This document shows, piece by piece, positions 1-8,850 of a stretch of 43,118 bases of DNA (positions are counted from its first letter, which is position 1; each line of letters opens with the position of its first letter). The notes beneath the pieces were generated by a model. That model worked only from the letters and a program-made list of their open reading frames with translations, did not search any database and had not been told where the DNA came from. Where the stretch lies: contig NZ_JABGBN010000010.1 in NCBI RefSeq assembly GCF_013133795.1, forward strand, positions 1 through 43,118. The letters run 5' to 3'. The position numbers and the translations under genes were made by a program. This DNA is from Pelistega suis (GTDB lineage Bacteria; Pseudomonadota; Gammaproteobacteria; Burkholderiales; Burkholderiaceae_B).

Positions 1-281
1 GTAATCATGTTCTTAACATAGTCAGCGTGGCCTGGGCAGTCTACGTGTGCGTAGTGACGGTTTGCTGTTTCGTACTCTACGTGTGCTGTATTAATCGTAA
101 TACCACGTGCACGCTCTTCCGGAGCCGCGTCAATTTGTGAGTAGTCTTTCGCTTCACCACCGAACTCTTTCGCTAATACTGTAGTGATCGCTGCCGTTAA
201 TGTTGTTTTACCGTGGTCAACGTGACCAATTGTACCTACGTTTACGTGCGGTTTGGTACGTTCAAACTTACCTTTTGCCAT
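1..281 (-). CDS. tuf: Elongation factor Tu, N-terminal part (cut by window edge)
   Basis: EF-Tu carries aminoacyl-tRNA to the ribosomal A site using GTP. The 93 visible residues begin [20 protein letters not shown] and include the P-loop GHVDHGKT, the switch I segment ([15 protein letters not shown]) and the G3 motif DCPGHADY, so this is the start of the GTPase domain. The ATG is at 279-281 and the gene runs off the left edge. It follows fusA by about 86 bp, as in str operons. A second tuf at the right edge shows only its C-terminal portion, so the two copies cannot be compared here. Identification is certain; the rest of the gene is not visible. Confidence 0.97.
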   Translation of the reverse strand, partial: MAKGKFERTKPHVNVGTIGHVDHGKTTLTAAITTVLAKEFGGEAKDYSQIDAAPEERARGITINTAHVEYETANRHYAHVDCPGHADYVKNMI

Positions 282-322
282 GATTTATAAATCCAATAAA
301 TTATGTATGAAAAAATGATGAT

Positions 323-357
323 GTGTGCCTTCGATTATAACATAGAAGAAGGCACAC
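323..357 (-). promoter_or_regulatory. fusA-tuf intergenic hairpin with a -10-like box in its loop
   Basis: A perfect 10-bp stem (323-332 with 348-357, GTGTGCCTTC/GAAGGCACAC) lies between the fusA stop and tuf. On the minus strand the T-run comes about 7 nt after the stem, so it is a poor terminator for fusA. The loop holds TATAAT on the minus strand (334-339), which could be the -10 of a tuf-specific promoter, although no good -35 is visible. On the plus strand the stem is followed at once by six T, so it could also stop antisense transcription. The function is inferred. Confidence 0.45.
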
Positions 358-367
358 GCTTTTTTAA

Positions 368-2473
368 TTATTTGCTACGAGCACTAATTACTTCGTCAGC
401 TACGTTCTTAGGTGCTTCAGCATAGTGCTTGAATTCCATTGTATAAGTAGCACGACCTTGTGTTAGTGAACGTAAGTTAGTTGCGTAACCGAACATTTCA
501 GCAAGAGGAACCTCTGCTTTAATGATCTTACCGCCACCAACCATGTCGTCCATACCTTGAACGATACCACGACGAGATGATAAGTCACCCATCACAGTAC
601 CCGCATAGTCTTCTGGTGTTTCAACTTCAACAGCCATCATTGGCTCTAGAAGAACTGGGCTAGCTTTACGCATACCCTCTTTGAACGCCATAGAAGCAGC
701 CATACGGAACGCATTCTCGTTAGAGTCCACGTCATGGTACGAACCGAATGTTAATGTTACTTTAACGTCAACAACTGGGTAACCTGCAACCACACCCGCA
801 GATAGTGTTTCTTGAACACCTTTGTCTACTGCAGGGATGTACTCACGAGGAACCACACCACCTTTAATTTCGTCAACGAATTGGTAACCGTCGCCACCTG
901 GCTCTAGTGGTTCTAATTTAAGAACTACGTGACCATATTGACCGCGACCACCAGATTGTTTAACGAATTTACCTTCAACATCTTCCACTGTTTTGCGGAT
1001 TGTCTCACGGTAAGCAACTTGTGGTTTACCTACGTTAGCTTCAACGTTGAACTCACGTTTCATACGGTCAACGATAATCTCTAAGTGTAACTCACCCATA
1101 CCAGAGATGATGGTTTGACCAGATTCTTCGTCTGAACGAACGCGGAAAGAAGGGTCTTCTTGTGCTAGACGAGAAAGAGCTAAGCCCATTTTCTCTTGGT
1201 CAGCCTTAGATTTTGGCTCAACCGCTTGAGAAATTACTGGCTCAGGGAATTCCATACGCTCAAGAACGATAGGAGCGTCTACATCACACAATGTCTCACC
1301 TGTTGTAACTTCTTTTAAGCCCACAACAGCAGCAATGTCACCCGCAAGAACTTCTTTAATTTCCTCACGGTTGTTTGCGTGCATCTGTAAAATACGACCG
1401 ATACGCTCTTTTTTACCTTTTACTGAGTTAAGTACTGTTTCACCAGAATTTAACACGCCAGAGTAAACACGGATAAACGTTAATTGACCTACGAATGGGT
1501 CAGTCATCAATTTGAACGCTAATGCAGAGAATTTCTCTTTGTCATCTGCTTTACGTTCAATCTTGTTACCGTCTTCGTCTTCACCTTGTACTGGAGGAAT
1601 ATCAGTAGGTGCTGGTAAGAACTCAACAACCGCGTCCAACATACGTTGTACACCTTTGTTTTTGAACGCTGTACCGCAAAGCATTGGTTGGATTTCGCAA
1701 GCAATCGTACGTTGACGTAATGCTTTAACGATATCCTCTTCTGATAATGAACCTTCTTCTAAGTATTTGTTCATTAAATCTTCAGAAGCTTCCGCTGCTG
1801 TTTCTACTAATTTCTCACGCCACTCTTCTGCTGAAGCAACTAAGTCAGCTGGAATATCTTCGTAAGTGAATTTAGTACCTTGGCTAGCCTCATCCCAAAC
1901 AATCGCTTTCATTTTGATGAGATCAACAACACCAGAGAATGTGTCTTCTGCACCGATTGGGATTACGATAGGTACTGGGTTAGCACGTAAACGAGTCTTT
2001 AATTGATCGTATACTTTGAAGAAGTTTGCACCAGTACGGTCCATTTTGTTAACGAACGCTAAACGTGGTACTTGGTATTTGTTAGCTTGGCGCCATACAG
2101 TCTCAGATTGAGGTTGTACACCACCTACCGCACAATATACCATGCACGCACCGTCAAGTACACGCATAGAACGTTCAACTTCAATCGTGAAGTCAACGTG
2201 TCCTGGGGTATCAATTACGTTGATGCGGTGTTCTGGGAAGTTATTTCCCATACCACGCCAGAAAGCGGTCGTTGCCGCTGACGTAATCGTAATACCGCGC
2301 TCTTGTTCTTGTTCCATCCAGTCCATGGTTGCAGCACCGTCATGTACCTCACCAATTTTGTGGTTTACACCTGTGTAGAACAAAATACGCTCTGACGTTG
2401 TTGTTTTACCAGCGTCAATGTGCGCAGAAATACCGATGTTACGGTAGCGACTAATTGGGGTTTTACGAGCCAT
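368..2473 (-). CDS. fusA: Elongation factor G
   Basis: EF-G drives ribosomal translocation and, with RRF, ribosome recycling, hydrolysing GTP in the cytoplasm. The 701 residues are close to the usual 700 or so. The G domain shows AHIDAGKTT (P-loop, about residue 17), [12 protein letters not shown] and NKMD, followed by domain II, the domain III segment and the C-terminal domains IV-V (GQYGHVV, then GRATYTMEF near the end). The start ATG follows AAGGATATTACA, a reasonable Shine-Dalgarno. It lies 15 bp after rpsG in the same direction and is followed by tuf, the standard rpsL-rpsG-fusA-tuf order. Nothing unusual is visible. Confidence 0.98.
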   Translation of the reverse strand: MARKTPISRYRNIGISAHIDAGKTTTSERILFYTGVNHKIGEVHDGAATMDWMEQEQERGITITSAATTAFWRGMGNNFPEHRINVIDTPGHVDFTIEVERSMRVLDGACMVYCAVGGVQPQSETVWRQANKYQVPRLAFVNKMDRTGANFFKVYDQLKTRLRANPVPIVIPIGAEDTFSGVVDLIKMKAIVWDEASQGTKFTYEDIPADLVASAEEWREKLVETAAEASEDLMNKYLEEGSLSEEDIVKALRQRTIACEIQPMLCGTAFKNKGVQRMLDAVVEFLPAPTDIPPVQGEDEDGNKIERKADDKEKFSALAFKLMTDPFVGQLTFIRVYSGVLNSGETVLNSVKGKKERIGRILQMHANNREEIKEVLAGDIAAVVGLKEVTTGETLCDVDAPIVLERMEFPEPVISQAVEPKSKADQEKMGLALSRLAQEDPSFRVRSDEESGQTIISGMGELHLEIIVDRMKREFNVEANVGKPQVAYRETIRKTVEDVEGKFVKQSGGRGQYGHVVLKLEPLEPGGDGYQFVDEIKGGVVPREYIPAVDKGVQETLSAGVVAGYPVVDVKVTLTFGSYHDVDSNENAFRMAASMAFKEGMRKASPVLLEPMMAVEVETPEDYAGTVMGDLSSRRGIVQGMDDMVGGGKIIKAEVPLAEMFGYATNLRSLTQGRATYTMEFKHYAEAPKNVADEVISARSK

Positions 2474-2488
2474 TGTAATATCCTTTGA

Positions 2489-2959
2489 TTACCAACGGAA
2501 ATGAGAGAAGGCTTTGTTAGCTTCTGCCATTTTATGAGTATCTTCACGTTTTTTCATTGCCGCACCACGACCTTCTGATGCATCAATTAATTCACCTGCT
2601 AGACGTAAATCCATTGATTTTTCGCCACGTTTTTTAGCAGCTTCACGTACCCAGCGCATAGCTAATGCTAAACGACGAACTGGACGTACTTCTACAGGTA
2701 CTTGATAGTTAGCACCACCAACACGGCGGCTTTTAACTTCAACGATTGGTTTAACGTTGTTGATGGCTAAGTTGAAAACTTCTAAAGGCTCTTTGCCAGT
2801 TTTCTGAGCAACTTGTTCTAACGCACCGTATACGATACGCTCTGCAACTGCTTTTTTACCAGATAGCATAACAACGTTCATGAATTTAGCAAGTTCTACG
2901 CTACCGAATTTTGGATCAGGTAGAATCTCACGTTTGGGAACTTCGCGACGACGAGGCAT
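2489..2959 (-). CDS. rpsG: 30S ribosomal protein S7
   Basis: S7 is a primary 16S rRNA binding protein that nucleates the 30S head, contacts tRNA in the E site and, in E. coli, represses its own operon. The 156-aa product begins [20 protein letters not shown] and contains [13 protein letters not shown] and [18 protein letters not shown], all typical S7 sequence; the length matches the family. AAAAGGAAG precedes the ATG. It sits between rpsL and fusA on the minus strand. The 171-bp upstream spacer is larger and more structured than most ribosomal gene spacers and may hold a regulatory site. Confidence 0.98.
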   Translation of the reverse strand: MPRRREVPKREILPDPKFGSVELAKFMNVVMLSGKKAVAERIVYGALEQVAQKTGKEPLEVFNLAINNVKPIVEVKSRRVGGANYQVPVEVRPVRRLALAMRWVREAAKKRGEKSMDLRLAGELIDASEGRGAAMKKREDTHKMAEANKAFSHFRW

Positions 2960-3130
2960 CTTTACTTCCTTTTCTATGTGACTATTTCAGTTGAACCACT
3001 TTCGTGGCCACGGCTGCCTAATAACGAGAACAGCCCCTTACATACCGCAGTATAAAAATTTCGTAACGCAGCTGCGGCTGCACGCTCACCACCCACGGGC
3101 AGGAAGCTGATGAAAAAAACTCTAACTAAA
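2960..3130 (-). other. rpsL-rpsG spacer with several short hairpins
   Basis: This spacer separates the rpsL stop from the rpsG start and is visibly richer in GC than the surrounding intergenic DNA. It contains the palindrome CGTGGCCACG (3003-3012), a possible GGCTG/CAGCC stem, and a GCAGC-tgcg-GCTGC hairpin around 3068-3081. In E. coli the S12-S7 spacer carries the S7 translational repression site. A similar role is plausible here, but I cannot match the sequence to a defined S7 site. Confidence 0.4.
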
Positions 3131-3508
3131 TTAAGCTTTCTTCGGACGTTTAGCACCGTATTTAGAACGGGCTTGTTTACGGTCTTTAACACCTTGAAGG
3201 TCTAAAGAACCACGTACGATATGGTAACGTACACCTGGTAAGTCTTTTACACGACCGCCACGTACGAGAACAACACTGTGCTCTTGTAGGTTATGGCCTT
3301 CACCACCGATATATGAAATTACTTCAAAACCGTTAGTTAGACGTACTTTGGCAACCTTACGCATTGCTGAGTTAGGTTTTTTAGGAGTAGTAGTGTATAC
3401 ACGAGTGCAAACACCACGGCGTTGCGGGCAGTTTTCTAGAGCAGGGCTCTTGCTGCTTACGCGGCTAGTTTCGCGCGGCTTACGCACGAGTTGACTAATG
3501 GTAGGCAT
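3131..3508 (-). CDS. rpsL: 30S ribosomal protein S12
   Basis: S12 sits at the 30S decoding centre and controls translational accuracy. The 125-aa sequence begins [13 protein letters not shown] and carries [18 protein letters not shown] and the [13 protein letters not shown] loop. Lys43 and Lys88, the usual streptomycin-resistance positions, are both the wild-type lysine, so the protein predicts streptomycin sensitivity at this target. Asp89 is the site of beta-methylthiolation in many bacteria. It is the first gene of the str operon here (rpsL-rpsG-fusA-tuf). Upstream lies a 409-bp AT-rich gap, then a divergently transcribed two-component operon. Confidence 0.98.
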   Translation of the reverse strand: MPTISQLVRKPRETSRVSSKSPALENCPQRRGVCTRVYTTTPKKPNSAMRKVAKVRLTNGFEVISYIGGEGHNLQEHSVVLVRGGRVKDLPGVRYHIVRGSLDLQGVKDRKQARSKYGAKRPKKA

Positions 3509-3917
3509 GACCTTACTTGTCCTATTATTTGTTTATCTAATGTCTGTTTAACGTGCTGACTTTAATGCACGTATTCAGCTAAATTTCAAAATTTTTCAAA
3601 TACAAAATTCGAAAAACAACCAAATAAGCGTATAAATGGGTTAAGTCTATACACCATATCGCTAACAAAAAGTAGCAAAAATCCGCTAACCTTTTACTAG
3701 CAATCAGACACCTTAGCATTTTTTTAGTCTTTCGTCAATGAAACTGTGGTTTTTCTTTCTTATAAAACAATGTGTTGTCGTACTTTATTTCTCTTGTTTT
3801 TCAAGAATTTATGTTAGAATCACTGTTTAAAGGTTGCTAATTGTAAAATTTGCGGCTGAGCAGTGCGTTTTTTATACGTTCCATGTTCTTTTATACTTTT
3901 AACTTGGTAGATACATT
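3509..3917. promoter_or_regulatory. Divergent intergenic region between rpsL and the two-component operon
   Basis: This 409-bp AT-rich gap must hold the rpsL promoter (minus) and the promoter of the response regulator operon (plus). In the rpsL leader there is a 6-bp stem ACGTGC/GCACGT (3551-3556 with 3567-3572). On the plus strand TAGAAT (3815-3820) is a fair -10 with TTGTTT (3794-3799) at a short 15-bp spacing, about 98 bp before the ATG. I cannot point to a convincing rpsL promoter. No open frame of note lies here. Confidence 0.4.
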
Positions 3918-4610
3918 ATGCTTATTGCTTCCGTAGAAGATGATCCAATTCAAGCTAGCTTGATTAAACAAACACTCACTCAGGCTGGGCATGAGGTTCA
4001 TCACTTCAGCAGTGGTCGCGAATGTCTTGCGGCACTCAGCAAATCAAATCGTTACGACCTTTTTATTTTAGACTGGGAACTTCCTGATGTTACTGGTGTT
4101 GAGATTCTAGTCTGGGTGCGTAATAATCTCGGTTCGCAGATTCCTGTTATTTTCCTAACAAACCGCACCGAAGATTCTGATTTATTACAAGCATTCCAAC
4201 TAGGTGCAGATGATTATATTCACAAGCCTTTTAGTCCTGCTATTCTGGCTGCTCGTGTAAATGCCAACTTGCGTCGCAATACTCCGACAACTCAAGTTCC
4301 TTCAGAAGTTATTGTAGGGCCATATCGTTTCGACAATAATGCGCGTAAGGTCTATTTACACGGAGAACAAATCGTCCTAGCTCCCAAAGAGTTTGAGTTA
4401 GCCAGCTTGTTTTTCCGTAACATTGGTCGCCTATTTTCGCGCGACGCTTTGAGTACAACCATCTGGAATCGTGAAATCCCTGCGACTTCACGAACCTTGG
4501 ATACACACTTATCCAATGTACGACAAAAATTAAAAATTCATCCAGAAAATGGTGTACAGATTGTTGCTTCTTACGCTCTGGGATACCGCTTAGAGCTTGT
4601 TCAAGACTAA
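3918..4610 (+). CDS. OmpR/PhoB-family response regulator
   Basis: This is a DNA-binding response regulator of 230 aa. The receiver domain (about 1-117) has the acidic pair D8/D9, phospho-acceptor D52 (ILDWELP), T81 and K103 (IHKPF). A winged-helix effector domain (about 130-228) ends with TRTLDTHLSNVRQKL and the wing GYRLELV, typical of the OmpR group. It lies 8 bp upstream of a LysM/FecR exported protein, with a CHASE2 histidine kinase third, so the kinase at 5745-8066 is the likely phosphodonor. The targets are unknown. All receiver catalytic residues are present, so it should be phosphorylatable. Confidence 0.93.
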   Translation: MLIASVEDDPIQASLIKQTLTQAGHEVHHFSSGRECLAALSKSNRYDLFILDWELPDVTGVEILVWVRNNLGSQIPVIFLTNRTEDSDLLQAFQLGADDYIHKPFSPAILAARVNANLRRNTPTTQVPSEVIVGPYRFDNNARKVYLHGEQIVLAPKEFELASLFFRNIGRLFSRDALSTTIWNREIPATSRTLDTHLSNVRQKLKIHPENGVQIVASYALGYRLELVQD

Positions 4611-4618
4611 TTTTAATT

Positions 4619-5713
4619 ATGAAATTGTTCACTAAAAAATTTCTTGCGTTGGTAAGTACTTCCATTGCTTTTGCCTTATCTCTTTCTCCTGCACAAGCAC
4701 AACCAGCAGGAGCAAAAGGAGAGAACTTTGTTTACATTATGCAAGCAGGTGATACTATTGGCGATGTCGCAGAACGCTTCACCAGTAAACCGGGTAACTG
4801 GCGTAAGATTAAAACAGTAAATAAAATTAGCCAAGATAATAAAGTCCCTGTCGGCAAAGAAATTCTAGTTCCGTTTTCTCTAATTGATACTTATCCAGAT
4901 TCAGGTGTCATTACGAGCATCGTCGGTGACGTCACCATTAATAACTCACCAGCAGACAAAAATATTTCTATCACTGAAGCATCACGCATTAAAACAGGTG
5001 CTGATAGTACACTAACATTCAAATTAAGCAATGACAATGTCATTTCAATCGCTCCTGAGAGTATTGTATATGTACAGCGTTTACGCCAATTCTCAGGTAC
5101 GGGACTTATTGATGCTATTTTCAAAACGGAACAAGGTGAGTTTTCGGCAAAAGTGGATAGCAATAACGGTGGTGTAGGCCGTTTTGAAATCCGCACACCT
5201 GTTAGCATTACTGGCGTTCGTGGTACATCTTTACGTAGTCGTGTTGACCAAGATGGTAATACTATCGTTGAGCTATTATCAGGTAAGGCTGCTGTCGCCA
5301 ATGCTAAATCTAAAAAAGAAACTGCCCTACCTGCGAACAAGGGGGCTATCATTTCATCTTCAGGAAAAATTATTCAATCCTCTCTCCCTGAAGCTCCTCA
5401 ATATACGGCCAAATTAGATGGCACGTCGTTAGCCATTGATATTTCTACACGTGCTGATATGCAAGGTTATATCGTGCGTTATACCGCAGATGAGCGAGGT
5501 CTAATCGAGCTAACACGCCACCATCTTCCAAACAAATCTTCAGCAACACTACCTCTACCTAGTTTATCTATGTTCTATGTTCAAGTACGTGCTGTAAATC
5601 AGGATGGTTTGTCTGGTACCGATAATACCCAACAAATCATTGTGCCAACCACAAGTGAAAGTGATTCTGCTGCAGGTGGTTCTACGCTATTAGTAAAACC
5701 TCCTCAACAATAA
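4619..5713 (+). CDS. Exported LysM and FecR domain protein
   Basis: A 364-aa secreted protein. Residues 1-28 form a signal peptide (MKLFTKKF, hydrophobic core, SPAQAQ with likely cleavage after AQA). A LysM-like region follows (about 37-85, YIMQAGDTIGDVAERF to VGKEILVPF), which in known proteins binds peptidoglycan. Next comes a FecR-type domain (about 90-225, with VGDVTINN and RFEIRTPVSITGVRGTSLR), then a beta-rich tail resembling a fibronectin-like fold. FecR domains are known in periplasmic signalling partners, but no sigma factor gene is adjacent. Its place between the regulator and a kinase with a periplasmic CHASE2 domain suggests it acts as envelope ligand or accessory sensor; that is inference. 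Confidence 0.8.
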   Translation: MKLFTKKFLALVSTSIAFALSLSPAQAQPAGAKGENFVYIMQAGDTIGDVAERFTSKPGNWRKIKTVNKISQDNKVPVGKEILVPFSLIDTYPDSGVITSIVGDVTINNSPADKNISITEASRIKTGADSTLTFKLSNDNVISIAPESIVYVQRLRQFSGTGLIDAIFKTEQGEFSAKVDSNNGGVGRFEIRTPVSITGVRGTSLRSRVDQDGNTIVELLSGKAAVANAKSKKETALPANKGAIISSSGKIIQSSLPEAPQYTAKLDGTSLAIDISTRADMQGYIVRYTADERGLIELTRHHLPNKSSATLPLPSLSMFYVQVRAVNQDGLSGTDNTQQIIVPTTSESDSAAGGSTLLVKPPQQ

Positions 5714-5744
5714 TCATTTCTGGCTTTAAATAACGCTGATTTTT

Positions 5745-8066
5745 ATGAATAACTCCCTTAGTTCCCGCTATCGCCGAGAGTTCTTGGGAGTAGCGTTATT
5801 TGTGAGTATCCTCACAGCTCTCATTACCTACTTAGTCCCTGTTTACTCAGCGGATCGATTTTTATATGACGTTTCTCTACGTCACTCTCATTATCGTCCT
5901 GCAAGCAAAGATATTATCATCATTGCCATCGATGACCAGAGCTTAGAACAGCTTGGTACTTGGCCTTGGCGACGCATTCTTCATGCTCAGCTATTACGAC
6001 AGCTGACAAAGGCCAAAGCTGTAGGATATGACATCTCCTTCCTAGGAGAGTCTTACCATCCAGAAGATGATAAGGAATTTGCTCAGGCAATTAAAGAACA
6101 TGGTCGAGTCGTCTTAGCGAGTTTTTTTAATGAAGGTCAGCCACCTAGTCTACCAGACACACCATTATTAAAAGAAACCAATCAAATCGGGTTTATTAAT
6201 GTACCCATTGCCAGTGACGGGCTTGTACGAAAATTAGACCGTTGGGCTTCTGACGGTTTTGATACGAACTACCATTTCAGTTTAGCTATGTTACTCGCTG
6301 CTGGAATACCTCCTGAAACGCTAGATAAAGTGCAGCTGCCTTCTCGAGTATCTATCCCCTACGCAGGCCCCCCTAATCATTATCAAACTGTATCATATAC
6401 CGATGTACTCAACTTACGCGCACCTGAAGATATGTTTAAAGATAAGTACGTCTTAATTGGTGCGTGGGCAACAGGTCTAGGGGATAAGTTTCCTACTCCT
6501 ACCTCTACTGAAAGTATTAATATGTCAGGGGTTGAAATCCTCGCTAATGGTTTACAAGCAGAGATTGAAAATCGCTGGATTACAGAAGCTGATACAACCA
6601 TCATTTTTCTTGTTTCGCTATTTTGGGTACTTAGTTACTGTATCATCGTCCTAATGCTTTCTCCTCGCAATGTTATTTTTGCAAGCTTAGCATTAGTTGC
6701 TATTTTACTAGCTACCCATCTTGCTATCCTCAAATACTGTAACCTATGGATTCGCCTAGACCCGAGTCTCATCGTCATTCTCCTTGTCTACCCTCTCTGG
6801 AACTGGAGAATGCAAGAACTTGTGCTCAAGCAAATGCATAGAGAGATTACTGAGCTAGATAATGAGCGCTCTCTACTCTCAATGGAGCATGTTCATATTA
6901 CTAGTCCCGCATCCTCAACGGGCGGACTAAATACTTTTGATGCTCATATTAATCGCTTACGCTCCGCCATCACACGCGTACGTAACTTACGTCAATTTAT
7001 TACCGATAGTCTCGACGGCATGCCTTATGCTTCTGCTGTATTCGATTATCAAGAACGGCTCTTACTGACTACGGCCATTACTGAAAGGTACTTTGCAGAG
7101 TTAGGTACCACAATTATTCCTCAAGAGGCACTCCCTGCTTTTCTCAATCAAATCATTAATAATGAAGAGCGCACCTCTGAAATTCTGGCACAAATTCGCC
7201 GTTGGTCATCTCAAAATATGGTTGAACCCAGCACCTTTGCACGCGAAGAGCTAGAGTTCAAAGACAAACAGAATCGCGATATTCTTTTAAAATTCACTAA
7301 TACGTATATGTCAGATGGTTCAGTATCTGGCTTTATCCTCACCCTCATTGACTTAAGTCGTATCCGTGAAGAAGAACGCCAACGAGAGCAAACCATTCAC
7401 TTCCTTACTCACGATATGCGAGCACCCCAAAGTGCGATTCAAGCATTAATTAAAATGCAGCAAAACCCGGAGACAGAGCTTTCGAAAGAAGATTTTTTAC
7501 AGCAAGTGAATCAGCTATCTCGCACAACCTTGAACTTGGTAGATAACTTCTTATACCTTGCTCGTGCAAAAAATACATCGTATCAACTTGTCCCTATCAA
7601 TCTGAATGATCTTTTGCAAAACGTCATTGATAATTTTTGGTCAATGGCAAAATCACGTCAGATGTCCATTCAGCTATCACATGATATACCAATCTGTTAT
7701 GTGATGGCAGACGGTACATTATTAAGTCGTGCCTTTAATAACCTTATCGATAATGCCATTAAATATGGTAAAGATGGGATGAAAATTACCATTGATATCG
7801 CTCAAGATGAGGATTACTGGAAAATCAGTATTACAGATCAGGGTATCGGCATTGCAAAAGAGGATTTTTCTCGTATTTTCCAAGTATTCTCTCGCGTCCC
7901 TCAAATGGAAGTTGTTAAACGTATTTCAGGTTTGGGATTAGGATTGGCGTTTGTTCATACTGTTATTAATGGACACAACGGCGATATCACCTTAGAAAGT
8001 GAAGAAGGTGTAGGAACAACCTTCTTCGTTCGACTACCTATCCTGCACGATGAAGAATCTGTCTAG
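5745..8066 (+). CDS. CHASE2-domain sensor histidine kinase
   Basis: A 773-aa membrane kinase. One N-terminal transmembrane helix (about 12-32) is followed by a large CHASE2 extracytoplasmic sensor (about 33-285, containing DIIIIAIDDQSLEQLGTWPW). A cluster of three hydrophobic segments follows (about 286-355), then a PAS-like linker, and a HisKA domain with phospho-acceptor H556 in FLTHDMRAP. The HATPase domain has the N box NNLIDNAIKYG (N665-N670), the G1 motif DQGIGIA (D698) and GLGLGLAF. All catalytic motifs are intact. It is the third gene of the operon with the response regulator and LysM/FecR protein. Its 3' end overlaps the convergent CitE-like gene by 29 bp. Confidence 0.92.
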   Translation: MNNSLSSRYRREFLGVALFVSILTALITYLVPVYSADRFLYDVSLRHSHYRPASKDIIIIAIDDQSLEQLGTWPWRRILHAQLLRQLTKAKAVGYDISFLGESYHPEDDKEFAQAIKEHGRVVLASFFNEGQPPSLPDTPLLKETNQIGFINVPIASDGLVRKLDRWASDGFDTNYHFSLAMLLAAGIPPETLDKVQLPSRVSIPYAGPPNHYQTVSYTDVLNLRAPEDMFKDKYVLIGAWATGLGDKFPTPTSTESINMSGVEILANGLQAEIENRWITEADTTIIFLVSLFWVLSYCIIVLMLSPRNVIFASLALVAILLATHLAILKYCNLWIRLDPSLIVILLVYPLWNWRMQELVLKQMHREITELDNERSLLSMEHVHITSPASSTGGLNTFDAHINRLRSAITRVRNLRQFITDSLDGMPYASAVFDYQERLLLTTAITERYFAELGTTIIPQEALPAFLNQIINNEERTSEILAQIRRWSSQNMVEPSTFAREELEFKDKQNRDILLKFTNTYMSDGSVSGFILTLIDLSRIREEERQREQTIHFLTHDMRAPQSAIQALIKMQQNPETELSKEDFLQQVNQLSRTTLNLVDNFLYLARAKNTSYQLVPINLNDLLQNVIDNFWSMAKSRQMSIQLSHDIPICYVMADGTLLSRAFNNLIDNAIKYGKDGMKITIDIAQDEDYWKISITDQGIGIAKEDFSRIFQVFSRVPQMEVVKRISGLGLGLAFVHTVINGHNGDITLESEEGVGTTFFVRLPILHDEESV

Positions 8067-8850
8067 CTTTTTCAAAAACAGGTAAATCCACCATCTTGCC
8101 CTCAAAAGCAAAGGCAGCAAGCCCCGTTTCTTCTGCCTTTGCCAATACAGCTTTAGCCCATACTAGCTCTTGTTCTGTTGGCTGCATCACCTGATGAATA
8201 ATATCAACTTGTGTAGGATGGATACATAAAGCACCCGCAAAACCCATACCTTTGGCAAAGTGCATCGCTTGACGTAATCCTTCTGGATTTTTAAAATCAG
8301 GATAGACACCATCCAAGGGAGCCGCAATACCTGCGGCACGACTTTGAACAACCATCTGTGCACGCATTTGATTCAGTAATAATTTAGCGCCCTCACTCTC
8401 ATCATCTAGACCCAAATCTACCCCTAAATCTAATGCCCCAAAAGAAAGTCTAGCAACACCGCTAACTTTCACAATACTTGGAATATTCACAATCCCTTTT
8501 GCACTTTCAATAATCGGATAAACCGGCTTTCCTATTGAGGTAACACGCTCCACATCCTCTGCTTCAGTCGTTTTAGGTAACATCACCGCACTAATTTGCG
8601 CATAGGTTTTGCAAAACTGTACATCATCGTTAAACCATGGGGTATCAACACCATTGATACGTACCCATAGCGATATGTCCGTATTCGCATGTAAGAAAGT
8701 CGCTAAGGCTTGGCGTGCCTGCTCCTTAACATCAGCTGCCACCGCATCTTCTAAATCGACAATAATGGCATCTGCACCACTTGCTAATGCTTTGCTAATC
8801 CTATCAATCCGAGTCCCAGGTACAAATAAAGCGGTACGAATCAACGACAT
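8038..8850 (-). CDS. CitE-like acyl-CoA lyase (HpcH/HpaI family)
   Basis: A 270-aa TIM-barrel lyase of the citrate lyase beta-subunit type, which cleaves beta-hydroxyacyl-CoA esters with a divalent metal. It starts MSLIRTALFVPGTRIDRISK and shows the CoA and metal-site segments VDLEDAV, WVRINGVDTPW, PIIESAKGI and FGALDLGVDLGLDD. I chose the ATG at 8848-8850, which overlaps the stop of the CoA-transferase gene (TGATG); an in-frame TTG just upstream is less likely. With the adjacent CoA-transferase and hydratase, citramalyl-CoA lyase (to pyruvate and acetyl-CoA) is the most attractive assignment; malyl-CoA-type activity is an alternative. The exact substrate is inferred. Confidence 0.85.
   Translation of the reverse strand: MSLIRTALFVPGTRIDRISKALASGADAIIVDLEDAVAADVKEQARQALATFLHANTDISLWVRINGVDTPWFNDDVQFCKTYAQISAVMLPKTTEAEDVERVTSIGKPVYPIIESAKGIVNIPSIVKVSGVARLSFGALDLGVDLGLDDESEGAKLLLNQMRAQMVVQSRAAGIAAPLDGVYPDFKNPEGLRQAMHFAKGMGFAGALCIHPTQVDIIHQVMQPTEQELVWAKAVLAKAEETGLAAFAFEGKMVDLPVFEKARQILHRAG

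Noticed and set aside
2974-3192. 72-aa minus-strand frame in the rpsL-rpsG spacer
   Set aside because: It overlaps the end of rpsL in another frame, has no recognisable protein and no ribosome site; the sequence is better read as a structured spacer.
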